A DNA stretch of 64,000 nucleotides from Gammaproteobacteria bacterium (GTDB lineage Bacteria > Pseudomonadota > Gammaproteobacteria > Pseudomonadales > Azotimanducaceae_A). Positions 54,614-63,997 of this stretch are shown one piece after another. Below the pieces are notes generated by a model, which made no database searches, had not been told where the DNA came from, and was given only the letters and a program-made list of their open reading frames with translations. The stretch spans positions 1 through 64,000 of the forward strand of contig DUAT01000144.1 of the NCBI GenBank assembly GCA_012960755.1, given 5' to 3'. Both the position numbers and the translations under genes were made by a program. Every line of letters begins with the position of its first letter. The first letter of the stretch is position 1.

Positions 54614-56152
54614 CTGAAAACCAATCTGTTATTGCTGTCAATTTTAGGGATTCTTTTTACCGGCTGTGCCAGCGTCGATTTCGATATGCCAAAGGCTGAA
54701 TCCCATGTCATTCTGGACACCCAGGACACGTACCTGGGCCGCACGGTAGCGGATGATCTGCGGGGCAAACCGGAAGGTCACTCCGGCTTTGTCACATTTC
54801 CCAATGGAATTGATGCGTTAGCTGCACGCCTGCTCATGGCAGAACGCGCGGAGAAGACGATAGACGCGCAATACTACCTGCTGAAGAGTGATACTGTCGG
54901 CAGTGCTTTTATCAGTGTACTTCTCAAGGCAGCAGACCGGGGGGTCCGTGTTCGATTACTGCTGGATGACATATTTACCAGCGGATACGACGCGGGAATC
55001 GCCGGATTGAGCTCCCATCCAAATTTCGAGGTCCGAATTTTTAACCCTTTTGCCAATCGATCTGCAAGGTTTCTGGATGGCATCACGAGCTTCAGACGAA
55101 TCAATCGGCGCATGCACAACAAATCGTTTACCGTCGATAATCAGGTGACGTTGATTGGTGGCAGAAACATTGCCGATGAATATTTTGGCGCTCGATCGGA
55201 CGCAAAATTTAGTGATCTGGATGTTTTGGCGATAGGACCCGTTGTTGAAGAGGTTTCACACATGTTTGATGACTACTGGAACCATGAAAGATCAGCACCT
55301 GCCGCCGCATTTGCAAAGATGCCGGATGATCCCGCCGCCGAACTAGCAAGACTTCGCACGACGCTGGATGACATGCGCAAGACCGTGTTGAAAACCAGGT
55401 ACGCTGAAGCCGTCACTGATGTAATTTTGGACTATATTGAGTCCGACGAAGACGAACTGGTCTGGGCTCCCTATACACTGACCGTCGATTCACCAGACAA
55501 ATCAATCAAATCAAAGTCCGCCGAGGCAGCGAGCATTACGACCCCCCTGTTTGCTTCTATAGCAAACGCAGAAAAAGAGGTTATTGTTATCTCGCCATAT
55601 TTCGTTCCACGCAAAGCTGGTATTGAAGCATTTTCGAATATAAGTGCCAAAGGTGTAGAAGTGACCATCATCACCAATTCACTCTCTGCAAACAACCAAT
55701 TTTCAGTTCACGGCGGCTACGCACCGGCAAGAAAGCCCTTGTTAAAAAACGGGATCAGGATATATGAAGCGAGAGCTGACGCAACGATCGCCGGTTCTGA
55801 ATTTGCTACTGATGATGACGCCAAAGCAACATTGCATACCAAAGCCTTCGTTGTCGACGGGGCGCAAATTTTTATCGGCTCCTTTAACTTCGATCCACGA
55901 TCAGCAAAAATCAACACCGAGCTCGGTGTCATTATTCATTCATCACAAATGGCACAGAAGCTAGTGGAGTTTCTTGCAGTGGCTATTCCGGACCAAACAT
56001 ATGAAGTTTTTCTCGATGAAAGAGAAAATGTACGCTGGCGAACATTGGAAAAAGGTGAAATAGTCGTTTTTGACAAAGAGCCGAATACTACCTGGGGACA
56101 GCGATTCGTCGCAACCATTATGCGAATGCTGCCCATTCGTGGTCAGTTATAG
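54614..56152 (+). CDS. Phospholipase D-family lipoprotein (cardiolipin-synthase ClsC/YmdC-like)
   Basis: 512 aa if started at CTG 54614, giving LKTNLLLLSILGILFTGC: a basic residue, hydrophobic stretch and lipobox LFTGC. GGGAG lies 7 nt upstream. The first ATG-type start, TTG 54632, would lose the positive charge. Two HKD motifs, HNKSFTVDNQVTLIGGRN and HTKAFVVDGAQIFIGSFN, form the PLD active site; the order and length match ClsC-type phosphatidyl-transferases rather than secreted phospholipases. Probably outer/inner-membrane lipid synthesis. Confidence 0.88.
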   Translation: MKTNLLLLSILGILFTGCASVDFDMPKAESHVILDTQDTYLGRTVADDLRGKPEGHSGFVTFPNGIDALAARLLMAERAEKTIDAQYYLLKSDTVGSAFISVLLKAADRGVRVRLLLDDIFTSGYDAGIAGLSSHPNFEVRIFNPFANRSARFLDGITSFRRINRRMHNKSFTVDNQVTLIGGRNIADEYFGARSDAKFSDLDVLAIGPVVEEVSHMFDDYWNHERSAPAAAFAKMPDDPAAELARLRTTLDDMRKTVLKTRYAEAVTDVILDYIESDEDELVWAPYTLTVDSPDKSIKSKSAEAASITTPLFASIANAEKEVIVISPYFVPRKAGIEAFSNISAKGVEVTIITNSLSANNQFSVHGGYAPARKPLLKNGIRIYEARADATIAGSEFATDDDAKATLHTKAFVVDGAQIFIGSFNFDPRSAKINTELGVIIHSSQMAQKLVEFLAVAIPDQTYEVFLDERENVRWRTLEKGEIVVFDKEPNTTWGQRFVATIMRMLPIRGQL

Positions 56153-56194
56153 AACATAATTCTCGATTGCAGCACTCTCTATTAGGACGCCTGA

Positions 56195-56851
56195 TTAAAC
56201 GAGACCGGTATTGACCTCATGGCTCAGCAACAGGGTCGTTACACCGCGAGCTAGTGTATCCGTACCGGTATTCATCAACACGTAGATTCCCACAGCCAAC
56301 ATCACCCACGGCACAAATTTCTCTCCATGACGACCAATTCGTTCAGCCAGTTCCGGTCGAGACGCAATCGACAAAGATAAACCGCACCAGGCAATACTGG
56401 TAAGCAGATAGATGACCACAATCAGTTTGATTGACGCGACGTCACTTTCAGCCAACAGCGGCAGCAACACGGCAATACTGTCCGCGCTGTTGCTGAACAT
56501 CAACACAACACTGGCTAACCAGATTCGAGATCCTGTGAGGGTTTGTGCAGGACTCACAGAATTGACTGCCAATGATTTTCTCTGCTGATAAAGCAGATAA
56601 CACCCCAGGGTAAATGGTGCGAATCCGAGATAGCCGACCAGTGACGGATTGATGATCGCACCCAGCACCAGTCCCAGCCCTGAAACCGTGATGACCAGGA
56701 TCACAGAAACAATGAAGCCCACCAGCACCGAGAACCGGGCATGGGGCGAATTACCCAACAGGAACACCAGGATCAACAGGTTATCCAAATTAGTGGTCGC
56801 AAAGCTGGTCACTACCAACACTGCCAACCCAATGAGGTCAAATAGATTCAA
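56195..56851 (-). CDS. CadD-like cadmium-resistance/LysE-fold transporter
   Basis: 218 aa, about six helices. SFATTNLDNLLILVFLLG matches the conserved start of CadD-type transporters and SNSADSIAVLLPLLA repeats it in the second half, giving the inverted duplication of the LysE superfamily. Intramembrane Asp/Asn suggest cation handling. Converges on the PLD gene. If functional for Cd/Zn it could belong to the same response as the MerR regulator at 746, but nothing links them directly. Confidence 0.8.
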   Translation of the reverse strand: MNLFDLIGLAVLVVTSFATTNLDNLLILVFLLGNSPHARFSVLVGFIVSVILVITVSGLGLVLGAIINPSLVGYLGFAPFTLGCYLLYQQRKSLAVNSVSPAQTLTGSRIWLASVVLMFSNSADSIAVLLPLLAESDVASIKLIVVIYLLTSIAWCGLSLSIASRPELAERIGRHGEKFVPWVMLAVGIYVLMNTGTDTLARGVTTLLLSHEVNTGLV

Positions 56852-56980
56852 AGCGAGGTTACTGTATTAAAAGCCAATGCGAACGAAGCTTTTATTATAG
56901 TCTAACCGGGATGTTTTTGACGGATAAAGCGCTCGAAATCTGGAGCTGAAAAATCCTTTAGCAAAGACAACAAGTAGGAC

Positions 56981-58618
56981 TCAGGCGCTGTGACGCAATA
57001 CCTTTCCCGCCCTCGTCCCTGTCAGTTCACCATCAACCAGACTTACCTTTCCGTTGACGATGGTTGCTTTGAAACCCATTGACTTCTGGATATAGCGAGG
57101 CGCACCGTGGGGGAAGTCATGCACTAACTCGGGCTGCAATTCGGCCACTTTATCAGCGTCAAAGACATTAATGTCGGCTCGCATACCTTCTTTAAGTACG
57201 CCACGATCGGTCAATCCCAGAACCCGTGCCGGACCAGACGTCATTTTCTGTATTGCCTGCCCTAGAGTGTAATAACCAGTTTCCCGGTACCAGTGTGAAA
57301 GTACAAAACTGGACCATCCGGCATCCATAATCTGGGATACGTGCGCACCAGCATCACCCAAACCGGGAAAAATATTGCTGCTCTTGAACAGATCACCCTG
57401 CTCTTTAAAGCTCGCGGAGAACATACGAAAGTTGAACAGGCCTCTTCCGTTTGTTTCTTTCGACAAACGCAGAAAGGTTTCTGACCAGTGTTCACCAGCC
57501 TCTTCAGATTGCTCTTTTAGGTTTTGTTCATTTCTGTAGTCTGGCTGATCCCCTGAACCAAGGTAATACACCTGTTGCAATGGAATACCACAGGACTTCG
57601 GCTGTTTGGCTTCTTCAACCAACGCGGCATAGGTGTCATCATTATTGATGGCTTCCAGTCGACCGGCCAGGTCCAATTTGGTGATTTCCTGCCAGGTTTT
57701 GCCTTTGATGGGCAAACCCGATTGCAGGCCGAACATATAGCCCGAACCACGTACATGGGAAATCGCGGTGATATCCCGTCCTTCACACAATTCATCCAGC
57801 GCTGCTGCCGATGCCGCACCCGCGCCATCCTTAGTGCCCGTGCCATAGCTGAAGAGAACCCTGCTCCCCGCTGTATCTGCCATGGCACTGATAACGTCAA
57901 ACCCTGCGCCAACGGTCTGCATCAGAGCTTTACGTGGTCCTACTTCTTCAGCTATTTCGACGAGCTCATCAATCTTGGCAAAAGTGCCAGGAATACTTCG
58001 TCCGTCCGGCCCCTTATGGGGTTCATACCGATTGGATGAAAAACCAAAAGCACCCGCGTCGATTGCCTCACCGACGATCTTCGCCATCTGCTGCTTCTCA
58101 TCCGCGGTGGGATGTCCCTCGACGGAGCGCTCACCCATCACATAGAAACGAACTGCACAGTGGCCAATCAACCCTGCCACATTGATCGCGGTTCCCAATC
58201 GATCAATCGAATCAAGGTATTCACCATAATGTTCCCAATCCCAGGCAAGACCACTGAGTATGGCCTGCTTGGGAATATCTTCGACGGTTTCCATAATACC
58301 GGCCATCAGCTCGCGGTCTTCAGGTTTACAGGGCGCAAAGGTCACACCACAGTTACCTATCAATGCCGTCGTTACACCATGCCAGCTGACTGGCGTCATA
58401 TCCGGGTCCCAGCCTATCTGTGCGTCAAGGTGAGTATGAATATCAACAAATCCAGGCGTTACGACGAGCCCGGTAGCATCAATCACCTGCTCGGTTTCTC
58501 CTTCAACTTTACCAATGGCTGTAATAAAGCCATCCTTGATTGCGATATCACCTGGCACAGGCTCACTACCTGTTCCGTCAACAATTGAACCACCGCGAAT
58601 CACAATATCATGTGTCAT
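56981..58618 (-). CDS. N-acyl-D-amino-acid deacylase-like amidohydrolase
   Basis: 545 aa. Metal-binding DIHTHLDAQIGWDPD and NCGVTFAPCKPEDRELM match D-aminoacylases of the amidohydrolase superfamily; the later GLGDAGAHVSQIMD carries the catalytic Asp. Typical small beta-sandwich ends (IVIRGGSIVDGTG and VSLVDGELTGTRAG). Hydrolyses an amide of a small organic acid; context (CoA-transferase, SDRs) suggests catabolism. The family includes several unrelated substrates. Confidence 0.9.
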   Translation of the reverse strand: MTHDIVIRGGSIVDGTGSEPVPGDIAIKDGFITAIGKVEGETEQVIDATGLVVTPGFVDIHTHLDAQIGWDPDMTPVSWHGVTTALIGNCGVTFAPCKPEDRELMAGIMETVEDIPKQAILSGLAWDWEHYGEYLDSIDRLGTAINVAGLIGHCAVRFYVMGERSVEGHPTADEKQQMAKIVGEAIDAGAFGFSSNRYEPHKGPDGRSIPGTFAKIDELVEIAEEVGPRKALMQTVGAGFDVISAMADTAGSRVLFSYGTGTKDGAGAASAAALDELCEGRDITAISHVRGSGYMFGLQSGLPIKGKTWQEITKLDLAGRLEAINNDDTYAALVEEAKQPKSCGIPLQQVYYLGSGDQPDYRNEQNLKEQSEEAGEHWSETFLRLSKETNGRGLFNFRMFSASFKEQGDLFKSSNIFPGLGDAGAHVSQIMDAGWSSFVLSHWYRETGYYTLGQAIQKMTSGPARVLGLTDRGVLKEGMRADINVFDADKVAELQPELVHDFPHGAPRYIQKSMGFKATIVNGKVSLVDGELTGTRAGKVLRHSA

Positions 58619-58752
58619 AGACCTATCTTCCCTTCAATTGGTTTGTGTCTTTTTTAGTGCCATTTTTGGTGTCTATCTTGATGTAGGGACGGGTATCTTG
58701 TCCATTACATTTTCTAACCGACCCACAACCTATCAATATGGTTAATGGTATT

Positions 58753-59889
58753 TTAACGCTCCATTGAGCTGGATTTAATGGCAATCGGATCTCCAAAAAT
58801 ATCCACCTTGTCATAACGAACCCAGCTTTTTTCGTACTCAGGTGACCGATCAAAATTCTGCGGGGTACCCCATTCCGGCTTAACGGATGGGTCAAAGTCA
58901 GACGGTAATTCGCCTGAAGTGCGCTTCGACAACTCGTCGTGCAACACGATAAAGATTCTTCCAAGTTCCGGGCCCATGGGGCCCTTGCCTGACGGCGACG
59001 ACTGTTCAACAGGTGTTTCTTCAGCAACCTTGTCGTAGCGAAATGCTCCCTTGCTGTAGACGACGTGCTGCTGTTTCTCGTCATCGGTCATTGCGGTGTT
59101 AACGGTTCGGCCGACAGGAACAACCGGTGTGTAAAAGCCTTTGGTGAGTGCATCAGCCGGTTCGTACTGCCGCGGCAAAGGTCCGGCACCAACGGTGATC
59201 TGTCCATGATAGCAATGAACCCAAAAACCACCGTGTGAGCCATCAGGAAATGCATAACCGGGGGTGTCGGTAAACTCTTCCGAAAATGTATAGACAACAT
59301 CTTTTATCCCCTGCGCATATTTTTCTGAGACGGCCCGTGTCGACAGTATATGTCTGGCGGTACTGACCCATTCCGGGGTCATAAATACGAAGCGCGGCAT
59401 GGTTCGCGCCGCCAGGGTATCGTGCAATGAGCGAAGAACCGTAGCCAGCGCCGGATGATCTGGTATCTGACCATGTATTTCCCAACGGGATAGTTTTGTC
59501 AACCGAGCCTGTGCCAGGGCCACCAGATTTGGATCTCGATTGTGGTACTGGATCCGCGCCAGGTTGCTGATAATGGAATGGTCTCCTTCAACCTTGTAGT
59601 CGCATTCTGATACTGGCAGCTCGCCAACACTGACTTCGACTGCTGCGCCATTGAATTTTGCATGCCATGCCAATGAAGCACCGCAATGTAAATAGGCCGG
59701 TGGATTGTGGCCGACTTCGCAAATGGTGAACTCGCCCAAATCAGTAAACGCTTCCACCTGTCGGGCAACAGCAGTCTCCAGGAATTGCCGCGCGGCTTCT
59801 ACCCATTCTGCCGAGGCAAAGGTTAATTCACCTATGCCATCAGCCATAGCCGCCAATAGCACCGACGCCTGTCCATTTACAATTGTCAT
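58753..59889 (-). CDS. Unrecognised soluble protein with duplicated module
   Basis: 378 aa, no signal peptide. Two halves share FxxAEWVxxAR-like openings (FASAEWVEAARQFLET at about 23; FMTPEWVSTARHILST at about 168) and similar beta strands (CGASLAWHAKFNGAAVEVSVG; HCYHGQITVGAGPLP), the pattern of an internal duplication with SCP2-like character. A third, Pro-rich C-terminal region ends with RYDKVDIFGDPI. The start has AGGGGGAAAT upstream. Lies between the amidohydrolase and the CoA-transferase genes. Confidence 0.65.
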   Translation of the reverse strand: MTIVNGQASVLLAAMADGIGELTFASAEWVEAARQFLETAVARQVEAFTDLGEFTICEVGHNPPAYLHCGASLAWHAKFNGAAVEVSVGELPVSECDYKVEGDHSIISNLARIQYHNRDPNLVALAQARLTKLSRWEIHGQIPDHPALATVLRSLHDTLAARTMPRFVFMTPEWVSTARHILSTRAVSEKYAQGIKDVVYTFSEEFTDTPGYAFPDGSHGGFWVHCYHGQITVGAGPLPRQYEPADALTKGFYTPVVPVGRTVNTAMTDDEKQQHVVYSKGAFRYDKVAEETPVEQSSPSGKGPMGPELGRIFIVLHDELSKRTSGELPSDFDPSVKPEWGTPQNFDRSPEYEKSWVRYDKVDIFGDPIAIKSSSMER

Positions 59890-59968
59890 ATTTCCCCCTT
59901 TTTTGGACCTGCTGCAATAGAGAGAACTAACATGCCTTGCCGGACATACACTAATTTCGCGAGGACCA

Positions 59969-60176
59969 TCAGGACACCTGATTTTGCCTTACATGATCCG
60001 TGAGAAGGCTCAGCACCCTGGGTTGATACAATGGAAACAGTGCATGACCCATGCCTTCGAAAATTTCCAGTTTGGGACCGGGAATGGCCCATCACAAACA
60101 GCACAGCAGGACGGTTGTTATCGCCAAATGACTCATAGCAGATATCGATTCCATTGGCTTTTACCATTTGTTCCAT
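59969..60176 (-). pseudogene. Alpha/beta hydrolase with the core deleted
   Basis: The first 24 codons (VKANGIDICYESFGDN..PAVLFVMG) are a hydrolase N-terminus. A direct jump plus frame change then gives IPGPKLEIFEGMGHALFPL and ends LLTDHVRQNQVS with TGA at 59971-59969: the C-terminal His motif GMGHA. The nucleophile and cap, about 200 residues, are gone. The intact start codon and ribosome region remain, so the loss looks recent. Confidence 0.8.
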
Positions 60177-60196
60177 AGCTTGTTCCTGGTTCGTAT

Positions 60197-61420
60197 TTAC
60201 TTTGGGGAGTCGTCTGATAACCCAACTGGCTCGCCAACAGAACCTGACTGGATCATATCGCTGATCTGTGTACTTGAGTAACCCAGCTCAGCCAGAATTT
60301 GTCGACTGTGTTCACCGACCTGTGGCGCAATGGAAGCGGGTTTCTTTTCTTGCCCCGCAATTTGAATTGGACTGCCGACGGTCCATTGGTAGTCCGGATG
60401 ATCCGAATCTGTCGGGACAATAATATCATTAATCTTTAACTGCTCGTCCCTAACAACATCATCAAGATTTTGCACAACACCATAGGCAATGCTGTATTCA
60501 TCCATGGCGCTTCGAGTCTGACTCAGTGACAATTTTTCAATAACTGCCGAAATCATTGAACGCATTTCATCCTGGTGTCGAGACACCGCCCGGGCCGTTG
60601 CGAAGCGTTCATCTTCTAGCCACTCGCGATGACCGAGTGCAGCGGCAAGTGCTGGCCACTCTTTCGCCGGGTTGGTCAGACACATGACCACATAACGGCC
60701 TTCCTGCGTTTTATAAGTATTGCCAAAGGGGCTACGCATGCCTTTTTTCTGACGCCAGGCGTTGCTGTCAAACCCGGCAATTTTTCCTTGAATCTGCATA
60801 CCATTAGCCCATACACCATTAGCAGCAAGGGATGTTGATACCAGGCCGCCCTTACCGGTTCGTTCCCTTTGGTAGAGTGCCATCATCACGGCACCAAACA
60901 GCGACATGGCGGTTGCATGGTCACCAAAACCGCCAGCGCCCTGCTGTGGTAACTGATTCGGCTCACGAACAAGATCCATCATGCCGGATCGGGCCCACCA
61001 TGCCGTGACATCAAATGCGCGCATATTCGAATCAGGCCCTTTGTCACCATAACCCGTAAGATGTCCAACAATGAGCCTTTCGTTAAGCGCAGACATCTGC
61101 TCAAACGTCATATTAAAGTCTGACAACTGATCAGGCCGGAAATTGGTCAGTAAAACATCAGCATCCGCAATGAGTTTGTGGAGTACGTCCTGACCTGCCG
61201 CTTGTCTTAAATCCAGTGCCAGCGATCTTTTGTTACGCGACGTTAGTTGCCAATGATATGGCACCGCATACCGGCCCACGAGAAGTCGATAGCCATCACC
61301 CTGCAAGGGTTCAATTTTCGTAACATCGGCGCCATAGTCAGCCATCACCGTGGCGGCCGCAGGACCAGCCAGGTAAGAAGCAGCGTCTATCACTTTCAGG
61401 TGCTGCAGTGCGTAGGTCAT
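60197..61420 (-). CDS. CaiB/BaiF-family (class III) CoA-transferase
   Basis: 407 aa, full length. LKVIDAASYLAGPAAATVMA and DVTKIEPLQGD open the CoA-binding fold, the catalytic Asp is in GGFGDHATAMSLF, and VGEHSRQILAELGY is the C-terminal family motif. Different subgroup from the one at 30788-31987. 95 bp after the SDR upstream of it (61516 gene). Confidence 0.93.
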   Translation of the reverse strand: MTYALQHLKVIDAASYLAGPAAATVMADYGADVTKIEPLQGDGYRLLVGRYAVPYHWQLTSRNKRSLALDLRQAAGQDVLHKLIADADVLLTNFRPDQLSDFNMTFEQMSALNERLIVGHLTGYGDKGPDSNMRAFDVTAWWARSGMMDLVREPNQLPQQGAGGFGDHATAMSLFGAVMMALYQRERTGKGGLVSTSLAANGVWANGMQIQGKIAGFDSNAWRQKKGMRSPFGNTYKTQEGRYVVMCLTNPAKEWPALAAALGHREWLEDERFATARAVSRHQDEMRSMISAVIEKLSLSQTRSAMDEYSIAYGVVQNLDDVVRDEQLKINDIIVPTDSDHPDYQWTVGSPIQIAGQEKKPASIAPQVGEHSRQILAELGYSSTQISDMIQSGSVGEPVGLSDDSPK

Positions 61421-61515
61421 CCCTTTCCTTCTCCGTTATGTGGCAGCAAACCTTAAGTTAGTTCCAAAAGGACGTGTCCTTACTCGAATGAGTAACCCTG
61501 TGCAGAATGACTAAA

Positions 61516-62253
61516 TCACAGGTGCTGGGTCAATCCACCATCTAATGGAAAAATCTGCCCGGTAACGAAACCCACGCCTGAGCCTGACAGCCAAACCGCC
61601 AGTGGACCGATATCCTCTGCGGTGCCTGCTCTTTTGCTGATGGTAAATCTTACTGCCCGGGCGGCGTTTTCATCTTTCATGTTGATACGGTCATCCATCC
61701 AGTCCATCCATCCCAACTCGATACCGTTAATGGAAATACCTTCCGGGGCAAGTTCCTGGGCCATAGCGCGGATAAAATTGAATACCGCGCCGTGTGCCGC
61801 ACTATAAACACTGGTATTGGGCAACCCCCTTTCTCCAAGGACAGAAGTCACCAACACTATATTGCCATTGCAGTTGCCATTGCCGTTTCCATTGCCAGAG
61901 CTGTTGCCGGAGGTGCCTTTTCTGATAAATGGTAACGCGGCCTGACAGGCTGCAAAGGGGGAGATAAAGTTAGTCATCATTGTAGTGGCCAATTCCCCCA
62001 TGGATATATCTTTAATAGGTTTCGCCAGAAAAAGATCAGAGGCACATGCCAGTATATCCAGCCCATCCAGAGAATTTGCAGCCTCGGTAATCTTATCTGT
62101 GAGTTCGACAGCCGGAAGCTGTTCGACTCTTGCGACGGTTGCCCCTGCTTCCTCATAGGCATCGGCAATCGCAGCCCCAGCGGGTTGGTCGGCAGCAACG
62201 ACAATCGCTTTCTTACCAGTCAGATCGAAGTGCTCCACGGTTTTACTTTCCAT
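61516..62253 (-). CDS. Degenerate SDR-like protein
   Basis: 245 aa in an SDR fold, but the cofactor loop TGxxxGIG is AADQPAGAA, and the catalytic YxxxK is YSAAH, with His in place of Lys. The Gly-rich insert GNSSGNGNGNGNCNGN (about residues 113-128) is encoded by a six-base tandem repeat. It starts 11 bp after the intact SDR gene. Either a binding-only partner or a decaying duplicate. Confidence 0.8.
   Translation of the reverse strand: MESKTVEHFDLTGKKAIVVAADQPAGAAIADAYEEAGATVARVEQLPAVELTDKITEAANSLDGLDILACASDLFLAKPIKDISMGELATTMMTNFISPFAACQAALPFIRKGTSGNSSGNGNGNGNCNGNIVLVTSVLGERGLPNTSVYSAAHGAVFNFIRAMAQELAPEGISINGIELGWMDWMDDRINMKDENAARAVRFTISKRAGTAEDIGPLAVWLSGSGVGFVTGQIFPLDGGLTQHL
61861..61896 (-). 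repeat. 6-bp tandem repeat in the SDR-like gene
   Basis: Six ATTGCC-like hexamers (ATTGCC, ATTGCA, GTTGCC, ATTGCC, GTTTCC, ATTGCC) code for alternating Gly-Asn. Copy number may vary by slippage without disturbing the frame. Confidence 0.85.
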
Positions 62254-62264
62254 CCTATGCCCTC

Positions 62265-63071
62265 CTAGCCGACATATTCCGGCACAAAGTCAACTGGCCC
62301 GAGGCCACCGGCTAACCCACCACCGTCAATCGTAAACGCCTGCCCTGTAATATATGAGGAAGCGTCAGACGCCAGGTAAACAGCCAGGGGGCCAAGCTCC
62401 CACCATTCTCCGAGCCGCCTTACTGGAATACGGATTCCACGTTGATGGCGAATCTGCTCTTCCTTTTCCGAGGTCGCCGGTCCCTGTGCCACAAATCCCG
62501 GAATAATGGTATTAACCCGAATGTTATGCGGCGCAAGCATGGTTGCCGTGCTTTTAGTCAGCGAAATCTGGCCGCCCTTCGCCGTTGGGTATGCAAAAGA
62601 TTGATTACCGCGCAATGCTGTTCCCGAGGCAGTATGAATAATGACACCACCTTCGCCGTGACTGACCATGTGTTTTGCTGCGGCCCTCGAGCAGTAAAAA
62701 TTGCTTTTTAGGTTAGTCGCCAGTACAGCTTCAAAAGCCTCATCCGGATACTCCCAAAACTCCCAGTTACCTTGAACCCCTCCGCCACCAGCATTGGCGA
62801 TCATGACATCAATCTTTCCGTATTCATCAACACAACGATCAACCAGCCCATCCACCAGGGAGGAATCTGTGACATCGCACTGATGTGCGATTGCGGTACC
62901 GCCATCCGCTGTAATTTCACTAACGGTGTCGTCAATTTGTTCCTGGGTTCTGGCGCTACATATAACAGAAGCACCTGCTTTTGCCAACGCTTTGGCCATT
63001 GCCTTACCCAGGCCACGACCTGATCCGGTGACGACCACGGCGCGACCATCCAGTCGAATTTTCTCTAACAT
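62265..63071 (-). CDS. Classical short-chain dehydrogenase/reductase
   Basis: 268 aa. TGSGRGLG cofactor loop, CDVTDSS acidic strand (NAD or NADP choice unclear), NAGGGG, Ser in HTASGTA and YPTAK active-site motif are intact. C-terminal GQAFTIDGGGLAGG typical. Probably an alcohol or ketone step of the surrounding catabolic block; ends 11 bp before the degenerate SDR. Confidence 0.94.
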   Translation of the reverse strand: MLEKIRLDGRAVVVTGSGRGLGKAMAKALAKAGASVICSARTQEQIDDTVSEITADGGTAIAHQCDVTDSSLVDGLVDRCVDEYGKIDVMIANAGGGGVQGNWEFWEYPDEAFEAVLATNLKSNFYCSRAAAKHMVSHGEGGVIIHTASGTALRGNQSFAYPTAKGGQISLTKSTATMLAPHNIRVNTIIPGFVAQGPATSEKEEQIRHQRGIRIPVRRLGEWWELGPLAVYLASDASSYITGQAFTIDGGGLAGGLGPVDFVPEYVG

Positions 63072-63109
63072 AATCAGTTCCTATTGCGTATACATGGGCA
63101 AGTCGAATC

Positions 63110-63997
63110 CTAATCGTACAGGCCGCGTGGATTTCGAGCCATCAGTTCATAGTCAGGGCCTGATTTCTGCCAGCCATAAGGTTGGTTTTGAGCAACGAGT
63201 GTTTTGAAACGCCCGTTGTTTGCGTGGCGCAGCAGAACCTCTTCAGGCACCACATCACCGTGTCGTTCCTGGGTTTGAATGTACTGGCGGCTGAAGTAGA
63301 CAGCCAGGTTCATCCGGATGCCCGGATTTACCCTCGCGAAAGAACCGTGCCAGGTATTGCCGTGCCACACCACACAGTCACCAGGGTCAAGATCCATGGA
63401 GACAGCATGCGGATTCGCCTTGCTCTGCCCCAACATCATCTCCGGCACTGTCGGCTGGCGTGCCAGCTTATGACTGCCCGGCACCATCGCCAGGGCACCA
63501 GCCTCCTTACTATAGGGTGTCAGGGCGTAATTGACATTGGCCACCTGGGAAATATCGGAAAACGGTGCTGGCATGCCGTTGCCGTTATCTGAATGCAATG
63601 GCAGAGGGTGACCGCCCGGTGCTTTGAAGTGACAACCAATGCTGGAGAGCAAGCAACTTTCCCCGAGCAGGTAGGTAATTAGCGCCAAAGGTTTTGGCTC
63701 CATTAAAATTTCTTCGAAAACCTGGTCGTCATAAAGCATGTAGGGGAGATAGGTTCCACCTTCCAGCTTGTCGCTTGTCTCGTTTTCGATATCAAAGCTA
63801 TGGCCAAACTGGTTTTCTGCGCGGTGGAGTATCTTCTCTTTTGCCCTGTCAATTTGATCAACCGACAATACCCCTTTGAGCGTGGTATATCCCTTCGCCT
63901 CAAGTTCGATGAGATTGTCATTTAAGCCCAGCGATTCGATCTCATCGAGAACACGCTGCAGGGGATTCGAACGGGGTTGTGCCTTTACTTGTGCCAT
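63110..63997 (-). CDS. PhyH-like Fe(II)/2-oxoglutarate dioxygenase
   Basis: 295 aa from the ATG at 63997, 3 bp inside the window edge, so more upstream sequence is needed to confirm the start. Fe ligands HSD in LPLHSDNGNG and distal His in TWHGSFARV, 2OG Arg in NPGIRMNLAVYF. Third PhyH-type protein of the window, first gene of the visible minus-strand block with two SDRs and a CoA-transferase downstream. Confidence 0.88.
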   Translation of the reverse strand: MAQVKAQPRSNPLQRVLDEIESLGLNDNLIELEAKGYTTLKGVLSVDQIDRAKEKILHRAENQFGHSFDIENETSDKLEGGTYLPYMLYDDQVFEEILMEPKPLALITYLLGESCLLSSIGCHFKAPGGHPLPLHSDNGNGMPAPFSDISQVANVNYALTPYSKEAGALAMVPGSHKLARQPTVPEMMLGQSKANPHAVSMDLDPGDCVVWHGNTWHGSFARVNPGIRMNLAVYFSRQYIQTQERHGDVVPEEVLLRHANNGRFKTLVAQNQPYGWQKSGPDYELMARNPRGLYD

